Source of the DNA: Dethiosulfovibrio sp.
GTDB taxonomy: Bacteria > Synergistota > Synergistia > Synergistales > Dethiosulfovibrionaceae
Reading direction: 5' to 3'
NCBI GenBank assembly: GCA_028709985.1
Contig: JAQUTB010000162.1
Coordinates: forward strand, 1-5,076
DNA length: 5,076 nucleotides
Position numbers and translations under genes: made by a program. Positions 1 through 5,076 of the stretch are shown one piece after another; positions within the stretch are counted from its first letter, which is position 1, and each line of letters opens with the position of its first letter. Below the pieces are notes generated by a model, which had not been told where the DNA came from, did no database searches, and saw only the letters and a list, made by a program, of their open reading frames with translations.

Positions 1-119
1 CCCCTGTCCAGATGGCTTCTGAGGGCAGTTCCAGGGGCTATTATCGACCTGTGTCCAACGTACTCATCCAGGTTGGATGGCCTCATCCTCTCCGCGAGAG
101 GTATCTCCCAGCAGATCAA
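1..119 (-). CDS. rarA: Replication-associated recombination protein A (RarA/MgsA), N-terminal fragment
   Basis: Only the first 39 codons lie in the window; the gene continues past the left edge. Read from a TTG start at 119, the protein begins M-I-C-W-E-I and then has PLAERMRPSNLDEYVGH followed by an APGTALRSHLDRG segment. This is the hallmark N-terminus of RarA (E. coli form: PLAARMRP...YIGQ...GKPL). RuvB also has an RP..L.EYIG motif, but lacks the PLAERM lead-in and the PG..LR segment. RarA is a cytoplasmic AAA+ ATPase related to clamp-loader subunits that acts at stalled replication forks. The Walker motifs should lie just outside the window. The TTG start is chosen because a perfect AGGAGGT sits 6 nt upstream and because the conserved PLAERM lies upstream of the first in-frame ATG (codon 12, at 86). 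The start overlaps the stop of the upstream HAD gene by 4 nt (TTGA), so translation is probably coupled. The family call is from the motif only. Confidence 0.82.
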   Translation of the reverse strand, partial: MICWEIPLAERMRPSNLDEYVGHRSIIAPGTALRSHLDR

Positions 120-1087
120 GCCATTACCTCCTCCAGTCTACGTTCTGGATCGTCACGAAAATCGTTCAGGGGAATACCTTCTCCGACTTGGAAGACCGAC
201 ACCATCCTATATCGACCGCACAGAAGCCGCTTCAGGGCGACCCACTGGGGCCTGTCCAGGTCCTCCACGGAAAGCGAGGGCGTTTTCCACCAGAGGTCAA
301 CCGACAGATATTCCTCCGGAGCTATGAAGCTGCCGACCCCCATCGACGCGAGATTAAAAGCCAGATCTAGATCTTCCTTGGTCATAGGAGAGGGCATCTC
401 GACCGAGATATTCCAGGCTGACATCAACCAATCCAAGCCCCTTTTCTCTGCCAGGCCATGGTATTCCCAGGGGATTATCTCAACCCCCTCCGAGAGGGAC
501 TCCAGCAGATCAATCAGCCTCAGAAAGTGTCCATCCGCCCAGTGGGACCATTTTTCCTGGCCTCTCTCCACCAGGATCGCCCTCATTCCAGCCCTCCTCG
601 CTCCGAGAAGGTCGTATACAAAGTCCCCTATCATGGTGCAGGAGCCGTAAGAAACCCTCATGGCGTCCGCAGCCATCCACAGAGCCTCAGGCGAGGGTTT
701 TACGTGGCCACTCTCCCTGTGAAAGGTGTTTTCGGGCAGGTTGAAACCGATGGTCCTGGCCGCCAGGTATATTGACTCGGGGCAGTTTCTCGAGACAACC
801 GACCAGGGAATGCCCCGCTCCTCAAGGAGGGAAACCAGTTCATATCCACCAGGAACAGCGGTAGCGGAGGACGCTCCGTCCATCTCCAACCGTTTGATGT
901 CCCCCTTGAGCATCTCCCTTTCCTCGTCGTCCATGGACTTCATCTCCTCTAGGATGGCCACCTCTTTGCCGCCGAAGTATTTCTCCCTTATAGGGGAAAA
1001 ATCCAACCTTGTCTCGGCCAAAACCCCATCCCAATCGAAGATAAAGCCCTCGCTGTCGAGCGGATTCCACATAGGTGAATTAGACAT
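116..1087 (-). CDS. HAD-superfamily hydrolase (phosphatase-like) with unexplained C-terminal extension
   Basis: A 323-residue predicted cytoplasmic protein. The N-terminal about 200 residues carry all four HAD motifs: FDWDGVLAET (nucleophile Asp18, acid/base Asp20), Ser99 in VVSRN, Lys130 in KPSPEAL, and GDFVYD (Asp155, Asp159), followed by GARRAGM typical of phosphoglycolate-phosphatase-like members. Residues about 25-80 are helical and fit a small C1-type cap. The real substrate cannot be read from sequence. Residues about 205-323 (from GVEIIPWEYHG onward) go beyond a usual 200-230-residue HAD phosphatase and match no domain I know. They contain a Trp-rich stretch (WLMSAWNISVE, DLWWKTP). 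The start at 1087 is supported by GGAGGAGGGA ending 5 nt upstream. A longer frame to 1138 would begin inside the 6S terminator hairpin and is not used. The gene follows 6S RNA and overlaps rarA by 4 nt, so it is probably co-translated with rarA. The HAD family is well supported; the specific function is open. Confidence 0.88.
   Translation of the reverse strand: MSNSPMWNPLDSEGFIFDWDGVLAETRLDFSPIREKYFGGKEVAILEEMKSMDDEEREMLKGDIKRLEMDGASSATAVPGGYELVSLLEERGIPWSVVSRNCPESIYLAARTIGFNLPENTFHRESGHVKPSPEALWMAADAMRVSYGSCTMIGDFVYDLLGARRAGMRAILVERGQEKWSHWADGHFLRLIDLLESLSEGVEIIPWEYHGLAEKRGLDWLMSAWNISVEMPSPMTKEDLDLAFNLASMGVGSFIAPEEYLSVDLWWKTPSLSVEDLDRPQWVALKRLLCGRYRMVSVFQVGEGIPLNDFRDDPERRLEEVMA
126..132 (-). 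promoter_or_regulatory. Shine-Dalgarno that decides the rarA TTG start
   Basis: The minus strand reads AGGAGGT, then 6 nt, then TTG. It lies inside the last codons of the upstream HAD gene. The ideal match and spacing favour the TTG at 119 over the in-frame ATG at 86, which would remove the conserved PLAER residues. Confidence 0.75.
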
Positions 1088-1092
1088 GATAT

Positions 1093-1102
1093 TCCCTCCT
1101 CC
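1093..1102 (-). promoter_or_regulatory. Shine-Dalgarno fixing the HAD gene start
   Basis: The minus strand reads GGAGGAGGGA, 5 nt before the ATG at 1087. It lies only a few bases beyond the T-run of the 6S terminator, so the HAD leader is essentially this site. It argues against the upstream in-frame ATG at 1138, which has no such site and lies within the terminator stem. Confidence 0.75.
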
Positions 1103-1109
1103 ATACACG

Positions 1110-1136
1110 AAAAGGGCGCCGAGCAAGCTCAGCGCC
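1110..1136 (-). terminator. Intrinsic terminator of the 6S RNA gene
   Basis: On the minus strand GGCGCTGAGC (1136-1127) pairs with GCTCGGCGCC (1124-1115), 10 bp with one G-T wobble. The innermost pair probably opens to give a four-base loop. The stem is followed by CTTTTCG. The stem is strong and GC-rich but the T-run is short (four Ts), so some read-through into the HAD-rarA genes is plausible. It lies about 15 nt after the closing stem of the 6S RNA. Confidence 0.8.
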
Positions 1137-1145
1137 ATCTAAACT

Positions 1146-1328
1146 TATAGCCCCACAGTGCCGTGTCATGATTGTCTTGACCCGATCCTACCTAAGGCAA
1201 GGTCTACCGAGCCTGGGCTTCAGAAGCGGAAAACCGCCTCATCTACCGGTTCGGATCAACCTTATATGGCTCGAGTGTTGGCTCAAGACGTAGGACATGA
1301 TCACGCACACCGCAGGGATCCTTATTTC
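1146..1328 (-). ncRNA. ssrS: 6S RNA
   Basis: 6S RNA binds the housekeeping RNA polymerase holoenzyme by imitating an open promoter and serves as template for short product RNAs. A rod-like fold can be drawn by hand. The closing stem CCCTGCGGTG (1317-1308) pairs with CACTGTGGGG (1160-1151). It continues as CGTG/CACG and TCATG/CATGA (1305-1296 with 1170-1162), then GTCTTGA (1289-1283) with TCAAGAC (1180-1174). A large central bubble follows (1282-1264 against 1198-1181). The apical arm pairs 1263-1248 with 1213-1199 and is capped by a GAGGCGG/CCGCTTC hairpin with a TTTT loop. Recalled E. coli 6S sequence lines up in the conserved places: TCCCTG.GGTGT..G near the 5' end, CTTGAGCC at the 5' edge of the bubble, GGGTCAAG at the 3' edge, and GGCA..TGGGG at the 3' end. 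A dedicated strong promoter and terminator flank it. Its place upstream of rarA agrees with 6S-rarA linkage known in Firmicutes. The ends are estimates: the 5' end from promoter spacing, the 3' end from the closing stem. Confidence 0.87.
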
Positions 1329-1334
1329 GCTCGT

Positions 1335-1365
1335 ATTATATCATATGGGATCGAAGCTGTGTCGT
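1335..1365 (-). promoter_or_regulatory. 6S RNA promoter with perfect extended -10
   Basis: The minus strand reads TGATATAAT (1343-1335), a perfect TGnTATAAT extended -10. The -35 is weak: GACACA at a 17-nt spacer (1363-1358), or ACGACA at 19 nt (1365-1360). An extended -10 can compensate for a poor -35. The start is expected near 1328-1327 (G or A), about 10 nt before the 6S closing stem, so either a short leader is trimmed or the mature 5' end carries an overhang. Confidence 0.78.
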
Positions 1366-1386
1366 CTCTTTTAGGTTATGACCATG

Positions 1387-1392
1387 TATAAT
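1387..1392 (+). promoter_or_regulatory. Candidate -10 element for the SYLF gene
   Basis: A perfect TATAAT lies 41 bases before the start codon, pointing rightward. No good -35 is seen at 16-18 nt (the 17-nt position reads GTCTCT), and the TG at 1385-1386 is one base too close for a standard extended -10. It would be divergent from the 6S promoter, with -10 elements about 50 bp apart, so the two promoters share the intervening DNA. Confidence 0.5.
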
Positions 1393-1433
1393 AATGGGGT
1401 AGCTAGTATTGGACACAATAGGAGGAATATAGA

Positions 1434-2114
1434 ATGAGAAAAGTCATTACAGCACTACTACTGACGTTGACAATGGCGGCTGGACCCCTATGGGCAGGGA
1501 AAACCCCAGACACCAGGATAAAGGAAGCGCTAGACACGATAAATAGAATGTCCAGCCAAGACGACGCAGAGACGATGGGACACGTCATAGGAAAGGGAGT
1601 CGCTGTAGCCATATTCCCGTCGGTGGTAAAGGCTGGCTTCGTGTTTGGGGGGCAGTACGGAGAGGGTATGCTGCTTCGCAGAGACTCTAAGACCGGAAAA
1701 TGGTACGGTCCCTCGTTTTACAACATAGCGGGTGGCTCTTTTGGCCTTCAGATAGGGGTACAGTCCACGGCGTTGGTCTTAGCGGTCATAAACGAGGACG
1801 GCATGAAGGGGTTCAGGGGAGATAACTTCACTTTAGGTGGGGAGTTCTCCGTGGCAGCTGGTCCGGTTGGTCGAAGGACCTCCGCCGCTACGGACATAAA
1901 CTTGAACACCCCCATATACAGTTACTCCATGAGCAAAGGACTCTTTGCTGGTCTATCTCTGGACGGAGCCACAATAAACCACGACCCCAGCGCCAACGAG
2001 CTCTACTGGGGCAAGAAGACCTCTCCTGTCGAGGCGTTGAAAAAACAGGCAACGTCAAAAGAGATAGCTCCGCTATTGAAGGCGCTAGACAATTTAATTA
2101 AAAAAGGCAAATAA
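1434..2114 (+). CDS. SYLF (Ysc84/DUF500) domain protein, predicted exported
   Basis: A 226-residue protein. Residues 1-21 look like a Sec signal peptide: MRK, then a hydrophobic core (VITALLLTLTMAAG), with likely cleavage after LWA. The mature part matches the bacterial SYLF/Ysc84 family throughout. It has KGVAVAIFPSVVKAGFVFGGQYGEG (about 54-78), GKWYGPSFYNIAGGSFGLQIG (88-108), NF.LGGEFSVAAGPVGR (131-147), and IYSYSMSKGLFAGLSLDGA (161-179) ending in NELYWG (188-193). SYLF domains bind phosphoinositides and actin in eukaryotes; bacterial members are thought to bind lipids in the envelope, but their role is poorly known. The last 30 residues are Lys-rich and helical. The start is fixed by AGGAGG (1420-1425) 8 nt before the ATG. 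The gene stands alone, divergent from 6S RNA and convergent with the dehydratase, with a terminator 4 nt after its stop. The family call is firm; the cellular role is inferred. Confidence 0.92.
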   Translation: MRKVITALLLTLTMAAGPLWAGKTPDTRIKEALDTINRMSSQDDAETMGHVIGKGVAVAIFPSVVKAGFVFGGQYGEGMLLRRDSKTGKWYGPSFYNIAGGSFGLQIGVQSTALVLAVINEDGMKGFRGDNFTLGGEFSVAAGPVGRRTSAATDINLNTPIYSYSMSKGLFAGLSLDGATINHDPSANELYWGKKTSPVEALKKQATSKEIAPLLKALDNLIKKGK

Positions 2115-2118
2115 ACCA

Positions 2119-2161
2119 AACAAATGGAGAGGTAGCCCCTCAGGGCTCCTCTCCATTTGTT
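2119..2161. terminator. Bidirectional intrinsic terminator between convergent genes
   Basis: AACAAATGGAGAGG (2119-2132) pairs perfectly with CCTCTCCATTTGTT (2148-2161), 14 bp. Above it, AGCCC (2134-2138) pairs with GGGCT (2143-2147) around a CTCA loop, with only T2133 bulged. The stem base is A/T-rich, so each strand ends its hairpin with a T-rich tract (TTTGTT). It lies 4 nt after the SYLF stop and directly abuts the stop of the dehydratase gene on the other strand, so it can serve both transcripts. Confidence 0.88.
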
Positions 2162-4033
2162 CTAAGAATGAGTAAACTCTGGAACCAATCTCTTCAATTG
2201 ATTCACTACCTCGTCTCCATCCGATTCCAGTATTTCCACAACTTTCCCGACGTCAAATCCATCAGGAAGGGTCTTATCGGATAGATGGCTCCTGAAGATT
2301 TTCGGATGTTCGGTATGATCTACCGCATCAGGATCGTAGAAAAGCTCCTCAAAGAGCTTCTCTCCCGATCTGACGCCGGAGAACTCCACTGCTATGTCTA
2401 TGCCGGGCCTATAGCCATGAAGTTTTATAAGGGTTTCGGCCATCTCGACTATTTTGACCGGCTCCCCCATATCCAGGACAAATATCTCCCCACCTTTACC
2501 CAACGCTCCTGCCTGGAGAACCAGTCCGGCTGCCTCCGGTATGAGCATAAAATACCTTTTCATGTCAGGGTGGGTCACGGTCAAAGGTCCACCCTGCTCT
2601 ATCTGCCTCTCAAACTTCGGCACGACGCTACCTCTGCTGCCAAGGACGTTACCAAAACGAACGGCCATATACATAGTTCCTGGATGTTCCCTCTGGGCCT
2701 TCTGGACCATCATCTCCGCTACTCTCTTGGTCGCTCCCATAACGCTAGTGGGATTGACCGCCTTGTCCGTCGAGACCATGACCATTCGCTCAACCTGGTA
2801 CTTTCCACAGAGGTCCGATAGAACCCATGTCCCAAAGCTATTGACCCTCACTGCTTCCCTGGGATTGGACTCCATTAAGGGAACGTGCTTATGGGCCCCT
2901 GCGTGAAAAACGACGGAAGGCCTCCAGCGAGAGAAAACCCTCTCCATCGCGCATCTGTCAGAAACATCCGCGATGACAGGATCGTAGGGTATAGGTATCC
3001 CCTTTTCCCTGAATTCCTCACAGAGTGAATAGATGGAGTGTTCGCCGTGACCGAGCAGCACCAGACGAGAGGGGCCATAGGTGGCTATCTGCCTGGATAT
3101 CTCGCTGCCGATAGACCCGCCTGCCCCGGTTATGAGGACCACCTTGTTGCAGATCAGATCACCTATGGCGGCACAGTCCAGAGTCACTGGATCCCTGGCG
3201 AGAAGGTCCTCAAGCTTGACCTTGCGAAGCATGGTGGTGGAGACAACTCCGCCCGCTATCTCCCTGAGACTAGGCAATACCCTGGTCTCAACCCCTATGG
3301 AAGCCAGACGATGGAGGACGTCTCTGACTACCTTTCTGGACGCCGATGGAATGGCGACGAGAACGACCGAGATCATCTCCCTCTCCACCAACTCCTCAAG
3401 CTGATTCACCTGACCTAGAACCGGAAGCCCAGCTATTCTCTTGTCCTGCTTTTCCTGATCGTCGTCCAGAAAACCTACAGGAAGCAGATCATCGCCGCTC
3501 CTTATGAGATCCCTGGCTAGGGACGAACCGGCGTTTCCTGCCCCGACTATGACGGCCTTGACACAGGATCTGTTTTTCTGCCTGGTGGCGAGAAAAAATC
3601 GCCAAGAAGCTCTATAAACGGACGAGAGAAATATGCCGCAAAAGAGCATTATAGCCAGGGAAGAACGAGGAACGAAGATAAAAGGCAACCAAACGTAAGT
3701 CAGGACAAACGCCACGGAGGAAGCCAGATAGCAACGGAAGAGAAGCGCAAACTCCTCAAGGCTGGCCTGAGGCCAGTATATGCGATAGATACCCCCAAAG
3801 AAGAAGGAAATCACGTTAAGGGCGGAAAACACACCGCCGGAGAGGAGTATATCCCCATAGAAGGCCTCCATGAAGACCGACAGCCTTAGAGCGAATCCCA
3901 GCCACGTGGCGAAGGCAAAAAACAGCGTGTCCAGGATAACCATCGACCGATTTCGGACCCCGACGGACATCCACCATCTCATGACGTTAAAAAACAGGCT
4001 TTCTCTTTTTTCGTCTTTTCCTGAGGTTGTCAT
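2162..4033 (-). CDS. Membrane-bound nucleoside-diphosphate-sugar 4,6-dehydratase/epimerase (WbpM/PglF/CapD type)
   Basis: A 623-residue enzyme of the long FlaA1/WbpM/PglF class. Such enzymes act on UDP-GlcNAc-type sugars at the inner membrane to start synthesis of deoxy-amino sugars for O-antigen, capsule or glycan. The N-terminus has four likely membrane segments (about 31-51, 62-83, 97-119, 124-140). Next is a first Rossmann-like domain with VIVGAGNAG (161-169). The catalytic SDR domain starts with the NAD-binding motif TGAGGSIG (302-309), then has HAGAHKHVPLME (377-388), STDKAVNPTS (421-430), VMGATKR (431-437), RFGNVLGSRGSV (459-470) and GVRSGEKL.EEL (553-564). The usual SDR Tyr is Met432, with Lys436 three residues beyond in MGATK, and Asp423/Lys424 sit in STDKA. 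This is the pattern described for WbpM and PglF. The length is normal for the family. The Shine-Dalgarno is weak (GAG only), and the start lies 19 nt after the upstream stop, suggesting coupling. The exact sugar product cannot be told. Confidence 0.92.
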   Translation of the reverse strand: MTTSGKDEKRESLFFNVMRWWMSVGVRNRSMVILDTLFFAFATWLGFALRLSVFMEAFYGDILLSGGVFSALNVISFFFGGIYRIYWPQASLEEFALLFRCYLASSVAFVLTYVWLPFIFVPRSSLAIMLFCGIFLSSVYRASWRFFLATRQKNRSCVKAVIVGAGNAGSSLARDLIRSGDDLLPVGFLDDDQEKQDKRIAGLPVLGQVNQLEELVEREMISVVLVAIPSASRKVVRDVLHRLASIGVETRVLPSLREIAGGVVSTTMLRKVKLEDLLARDPVTLDCAAIGDLICNKVVLITGAGGSIGSEISRQIATYGPSRLVLLGHGEHSIYSLCEEFREKGIPIPYDPVIADVSDRCAMERVFSRWRPSVVFHAGAHKHVPLMESNPREAVRVNSFGTWVLSDLCGKYQVERMVMVSTDKAVNPTSVMGATKRVAEMMVQKAQREHPGTMYMAVRFGNVLGSRGSVVPKFERQIEQGGPLTVTHPDMKRYFMLIPEAAGLVLQAGALGKGGEIFVLDMGEPVKIVEMAETLIKLHGYRPGIDIAVEFSGVRSGEKLFEELFYDPDAVDHTEHPKIFRSHLSDKTLPDGFDVGKVVEILESDGDEVVNQLKRLVPEFTHS

Positions 4034-4052
4034 GGTCTCAAACAGCCATCGA

Positions 4053-4481
4053 TCAGATGATCAGTTTTCCGCCCTTTCCCTTTCCGCCGAGCTGATCCAG
4101 CTGCCTAAGGACGGAGGGAGGAGCGACGTCTATCTTAGGCCTGCTTTCCTCCTTAGCGATAGCCTGCCTCATTTTCTCCTCATAGACCCTCATGCTCTCT
4201 TTTATGGCCTCCGAATCCCCCTTAAGCCACTGAAGAAGGCTGTCGGCCATAGCGGCAAGCATATCATCCTCCGGCATCTCCTTTATGGCACCAAGGTCCA
4301 TCAGAAGAGAGTGTTCGTCCCTGACTGCGTCCACTATATCCTGATCCGAGATGAGACCTTTTTTGTAGAGAGCCCTACCTATTATGTTGACCTTGCTCTT
4401 TATGTTCTCGGTCCCTATGGACAGGCTGTCTACCCTCGAGAGTAACATGGACAGTATTTCATCAAGACTTATCTGCTGCAT
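4053..4481 (-). CDS. Conserved-looking small helical protein of unknown function
   Basis: I do not recognise this 142-residue protein. It has no signal peptide or membrane segment and is predicted mostly helical and acidic. It has an N-terminal helix (MQQISLDEILSMLLSRVDSL), a segment IIGRALYKKGLISDQDIVDAVRDEH (33-57), a charged helix around 90-112 (KGDSEAIKESMRVYEEKM), and a Pro-containing linker leading to a Gly/Lys tail (GGKGKGGKLII, 132-142). The KKGLISDQDIVDAV segment loosely resembles the helical 'gene off, next helix' repeats seen at the N-terminus of type II/IV secretion ATPases, but this is too weak for a family call. The start at 4481 is chosen because GAAGGGA (4497-4491) sits 9 nt upstream. 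The in-frame ATG at 4490 directly abuts that site and is unlikely; a TTG at 4484 is also possible. It lies 34 nt after ychF and 19 nt before the dehydratase, most likely in one operon. Confidence 0.75.
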   Translation of the reverse strand: MQQISLDEILSMLLSRVDSLSIGTENIKSKVNIIGRALYKKGLISDQDIVDAVRDEHSLLMDLGAIKEMPEDDMLAAMADSLLQWLKGDSEAIKESMRVYEEKMRQAIAKEESRPKIDVAPPSVLRQLDQLGGKGKGGKLII

Positions 4482-4515
4482 CAAAACCATTCCCTTCTAT
4501 ATTTTGGATGGACAG

Positions 4516-5076
4516 TTAGACGTTGAACCTAAACTCCACGACGTCCCCGTCCTTCATTACGTAATCCTTGCCCTCCATACGAACCAGTCCCTTAGCCTTG
4601 GCCTCGGCTAGCCCACCTAGCTCGACCAAATCCGAATATGAGACCACCTGAGCCTTTATGAATCCCCTCTCAAAATCGGTATGGATCGTTCCAGCGGCTT
4701 GAGGGGCCTTAAAACCTTTCTTGATCGTCCAAGCTCTGGACTCTTTCTCTCCAGCCGTCAGAAACGAGATCAAACCTAGAAGACGGTACCCAGCTCTGAC
4801 AAGCCTGTCAAGCCCTGAGTCCTCTAAGCCGAGATCGGACAGGAACTCTTTTTTCTCCTCCGGCTCAAGCTCGGCTATCTCTGCCTCGATCTTTCCACAG
4901 ACCGAGACGACCTCACAGCCAAACTTTTCCGCATATTCTCTAACAGCGATCACATGTGGATTTTCCTCCGCTTTGCCTATCTGATCCTCCGCCACGTTGT
5001 CGACATATATATCCGGCTTGGACGTCAGGAGGTTCAGCCCCCTTATATCCCTTTCCTCCTCCTCCGTGACGTCCAT
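4516..5076 (-). CDS. ychF: Redox-regulated ribosome-associated ATPase YchF (Obg/OLA1 family), C-terminal half
   Basis: 186 residues, about half of the usual 360-365-residue protein; the N-terminus with the P-loop lies beyond the right edge. The ATG at the very edge is internal: the text around it (EEE.RDIRGLNLLTSKPDIYVDNVAED) matches the middle of the G domain. The G4 motif is NVAE (Asn27, Glu30 of the visible part) instead of NKxD, which in this family goes with ATP preference over GTP. VSVCGKIEAEIAEL (57-70) corresponds to the G5 region. From about residue 102, FLTAGEKESRAWTIKKG, APQAAGTIHTDFERGFIKA and EGKDYVMKDGDVVEFRFNV form the C-terminal TGS domain, almost diagnostic for YchF. YchF binds the ribosome and has been linked to stress responses. 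It is the most upstream visible gene of the minus-strand cluster. Confidence 0.96.
   Translation of the reverse strand: MDVTEEEERDIRGLNLLTSKPDIYVDNVAEDQIGKAEENPHVIAVREYAEKFGCEVVSVCGKIEAEIAELEPEEKKEFLSDLGLEDSGLDRLVRAGYRLLGLISFLTAGEKESRAWTIKKGFKAPQAAGTIHTDFERGFIKAQVVSYSDLVELGGLAEAKAKGLVRMEGKDYVMKDGDVVEFRFNV

Noticed and set aside
12..650. Long plus-strand open frames opposite the HAD gene.
   Set aside because: The Ser/Arg/Pro-rich translations show no motifs; they are antisense shadows of a gene with intact HAD motifs.
1088..1138. N-terminal extension of the HAD protein to an upstream ATG (adds MALSLLGALFVYGGG...).
   Set aside because: These codons come from the 6S terminator hairpin and the Shine-Dalgarno of the ATG at 1087; the hydrophobic look is an artefact and not a signal peptide.
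1146..1328. Alternative RNA identities: SRP RNA, tmRNA, RNase P RNA, cobalamin riboswitch or T-box leader.
   Set aside because: I see no SRP GGAA-loop motif, no tRNA-like ends or tag frame, no RNase P core, no full B12 box context and no T-box sequence; GGCACTG alone only resembles part of a B12 box.
1158..1391. Plus-strand open frame across the 6S region.
   Set aside because: It has no ribosome binding site and unremarkable composition, and it is antisense to a well-supported structured RNA.
4034..4062. Small inverted repeat with GATC units between the unknown gene and the dehydratase.
   Set aside because: It is short, partly coding, and has no T-run; it is not convincing as a terminator or operator.
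5074..5076. ATG at the right edge as the start of a 186-residue protein.
   Set aside because: The sequence there aligns to the middle of the YchF G domain, so this Met is internal and the gene continues out of the window.
1..5076. CRISPR arrays, insertion sequences, attachment sites, or a defence or toxin-antitoxin system.
   Set aside because: I saw no spaced direct repeats, transposase motifs or toxin-antitoxin-like gene pairs; gene content and codon use look uniform and chromosomal.

Overview
This is a bacterial chromosomal window of ordinary housekeeping and cell-envelope genes plus one well-supported RNA gene. The base composition is moderate. The coding sequences favour AGG/AGA for Arg and ATA for Ile, and have purine-rich Shine-Dalgarno sequences. 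Together with the gene set this would fit a Synergistota-like anaerobe, but that placement is an inference from codon use and general impression and is not proven by any marker here.

Left block (1-1343, minus strand). A perfect extended -10 promoter (TGATATAAT) drives a structured RNA of about 180 nt that I identify as 6S RNA (ssrS), the global regulator of RNA polymerase. A compact intrinsic terminator follows it. Immediately after the terminator come a HAD-superfamily phosphatase-like protein with an unexplained C-terminal extension and, overlapping its stop codon by 4 nt, the start of rarA (a AAA+ replication/recombination factor), which runs off the left edge. The two protein genes have no obvious promoter of their own, so terminator read-through from the 6S promoter may supply them.

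Middle (about 1387-2161, plus strand). A SYLF/Ysc84-domain protein with a signal peptide is transcribed divergently from the 6S gene. It ends in a long hairpin that serves as a shared, bidirectional terminator facing the next block.

Right block (2162-5076, minus strand). A probable operon reads from the right edge: ychF (ribosome-associated ATPase, C-terminal half only), then a small helical protein I do not recognise, then a membrane-anchored nucleoside-diphosphate-sugar 4,6-dehydratase of the WbpM/PglF/CapD type. Spacings are 34 nt (25 nt to the longer alternative start) and 19 nt, consistent with co-transcription.

I found no mobile element, CRISPR array, tRNA or rRNA. I did not find a convincing new multi-gene system. 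The points most worth following are the 6S RNA and its link to HAD-rarA, the HAD C-terminal domain, and the unknown protein between ychF and the dehydratase.
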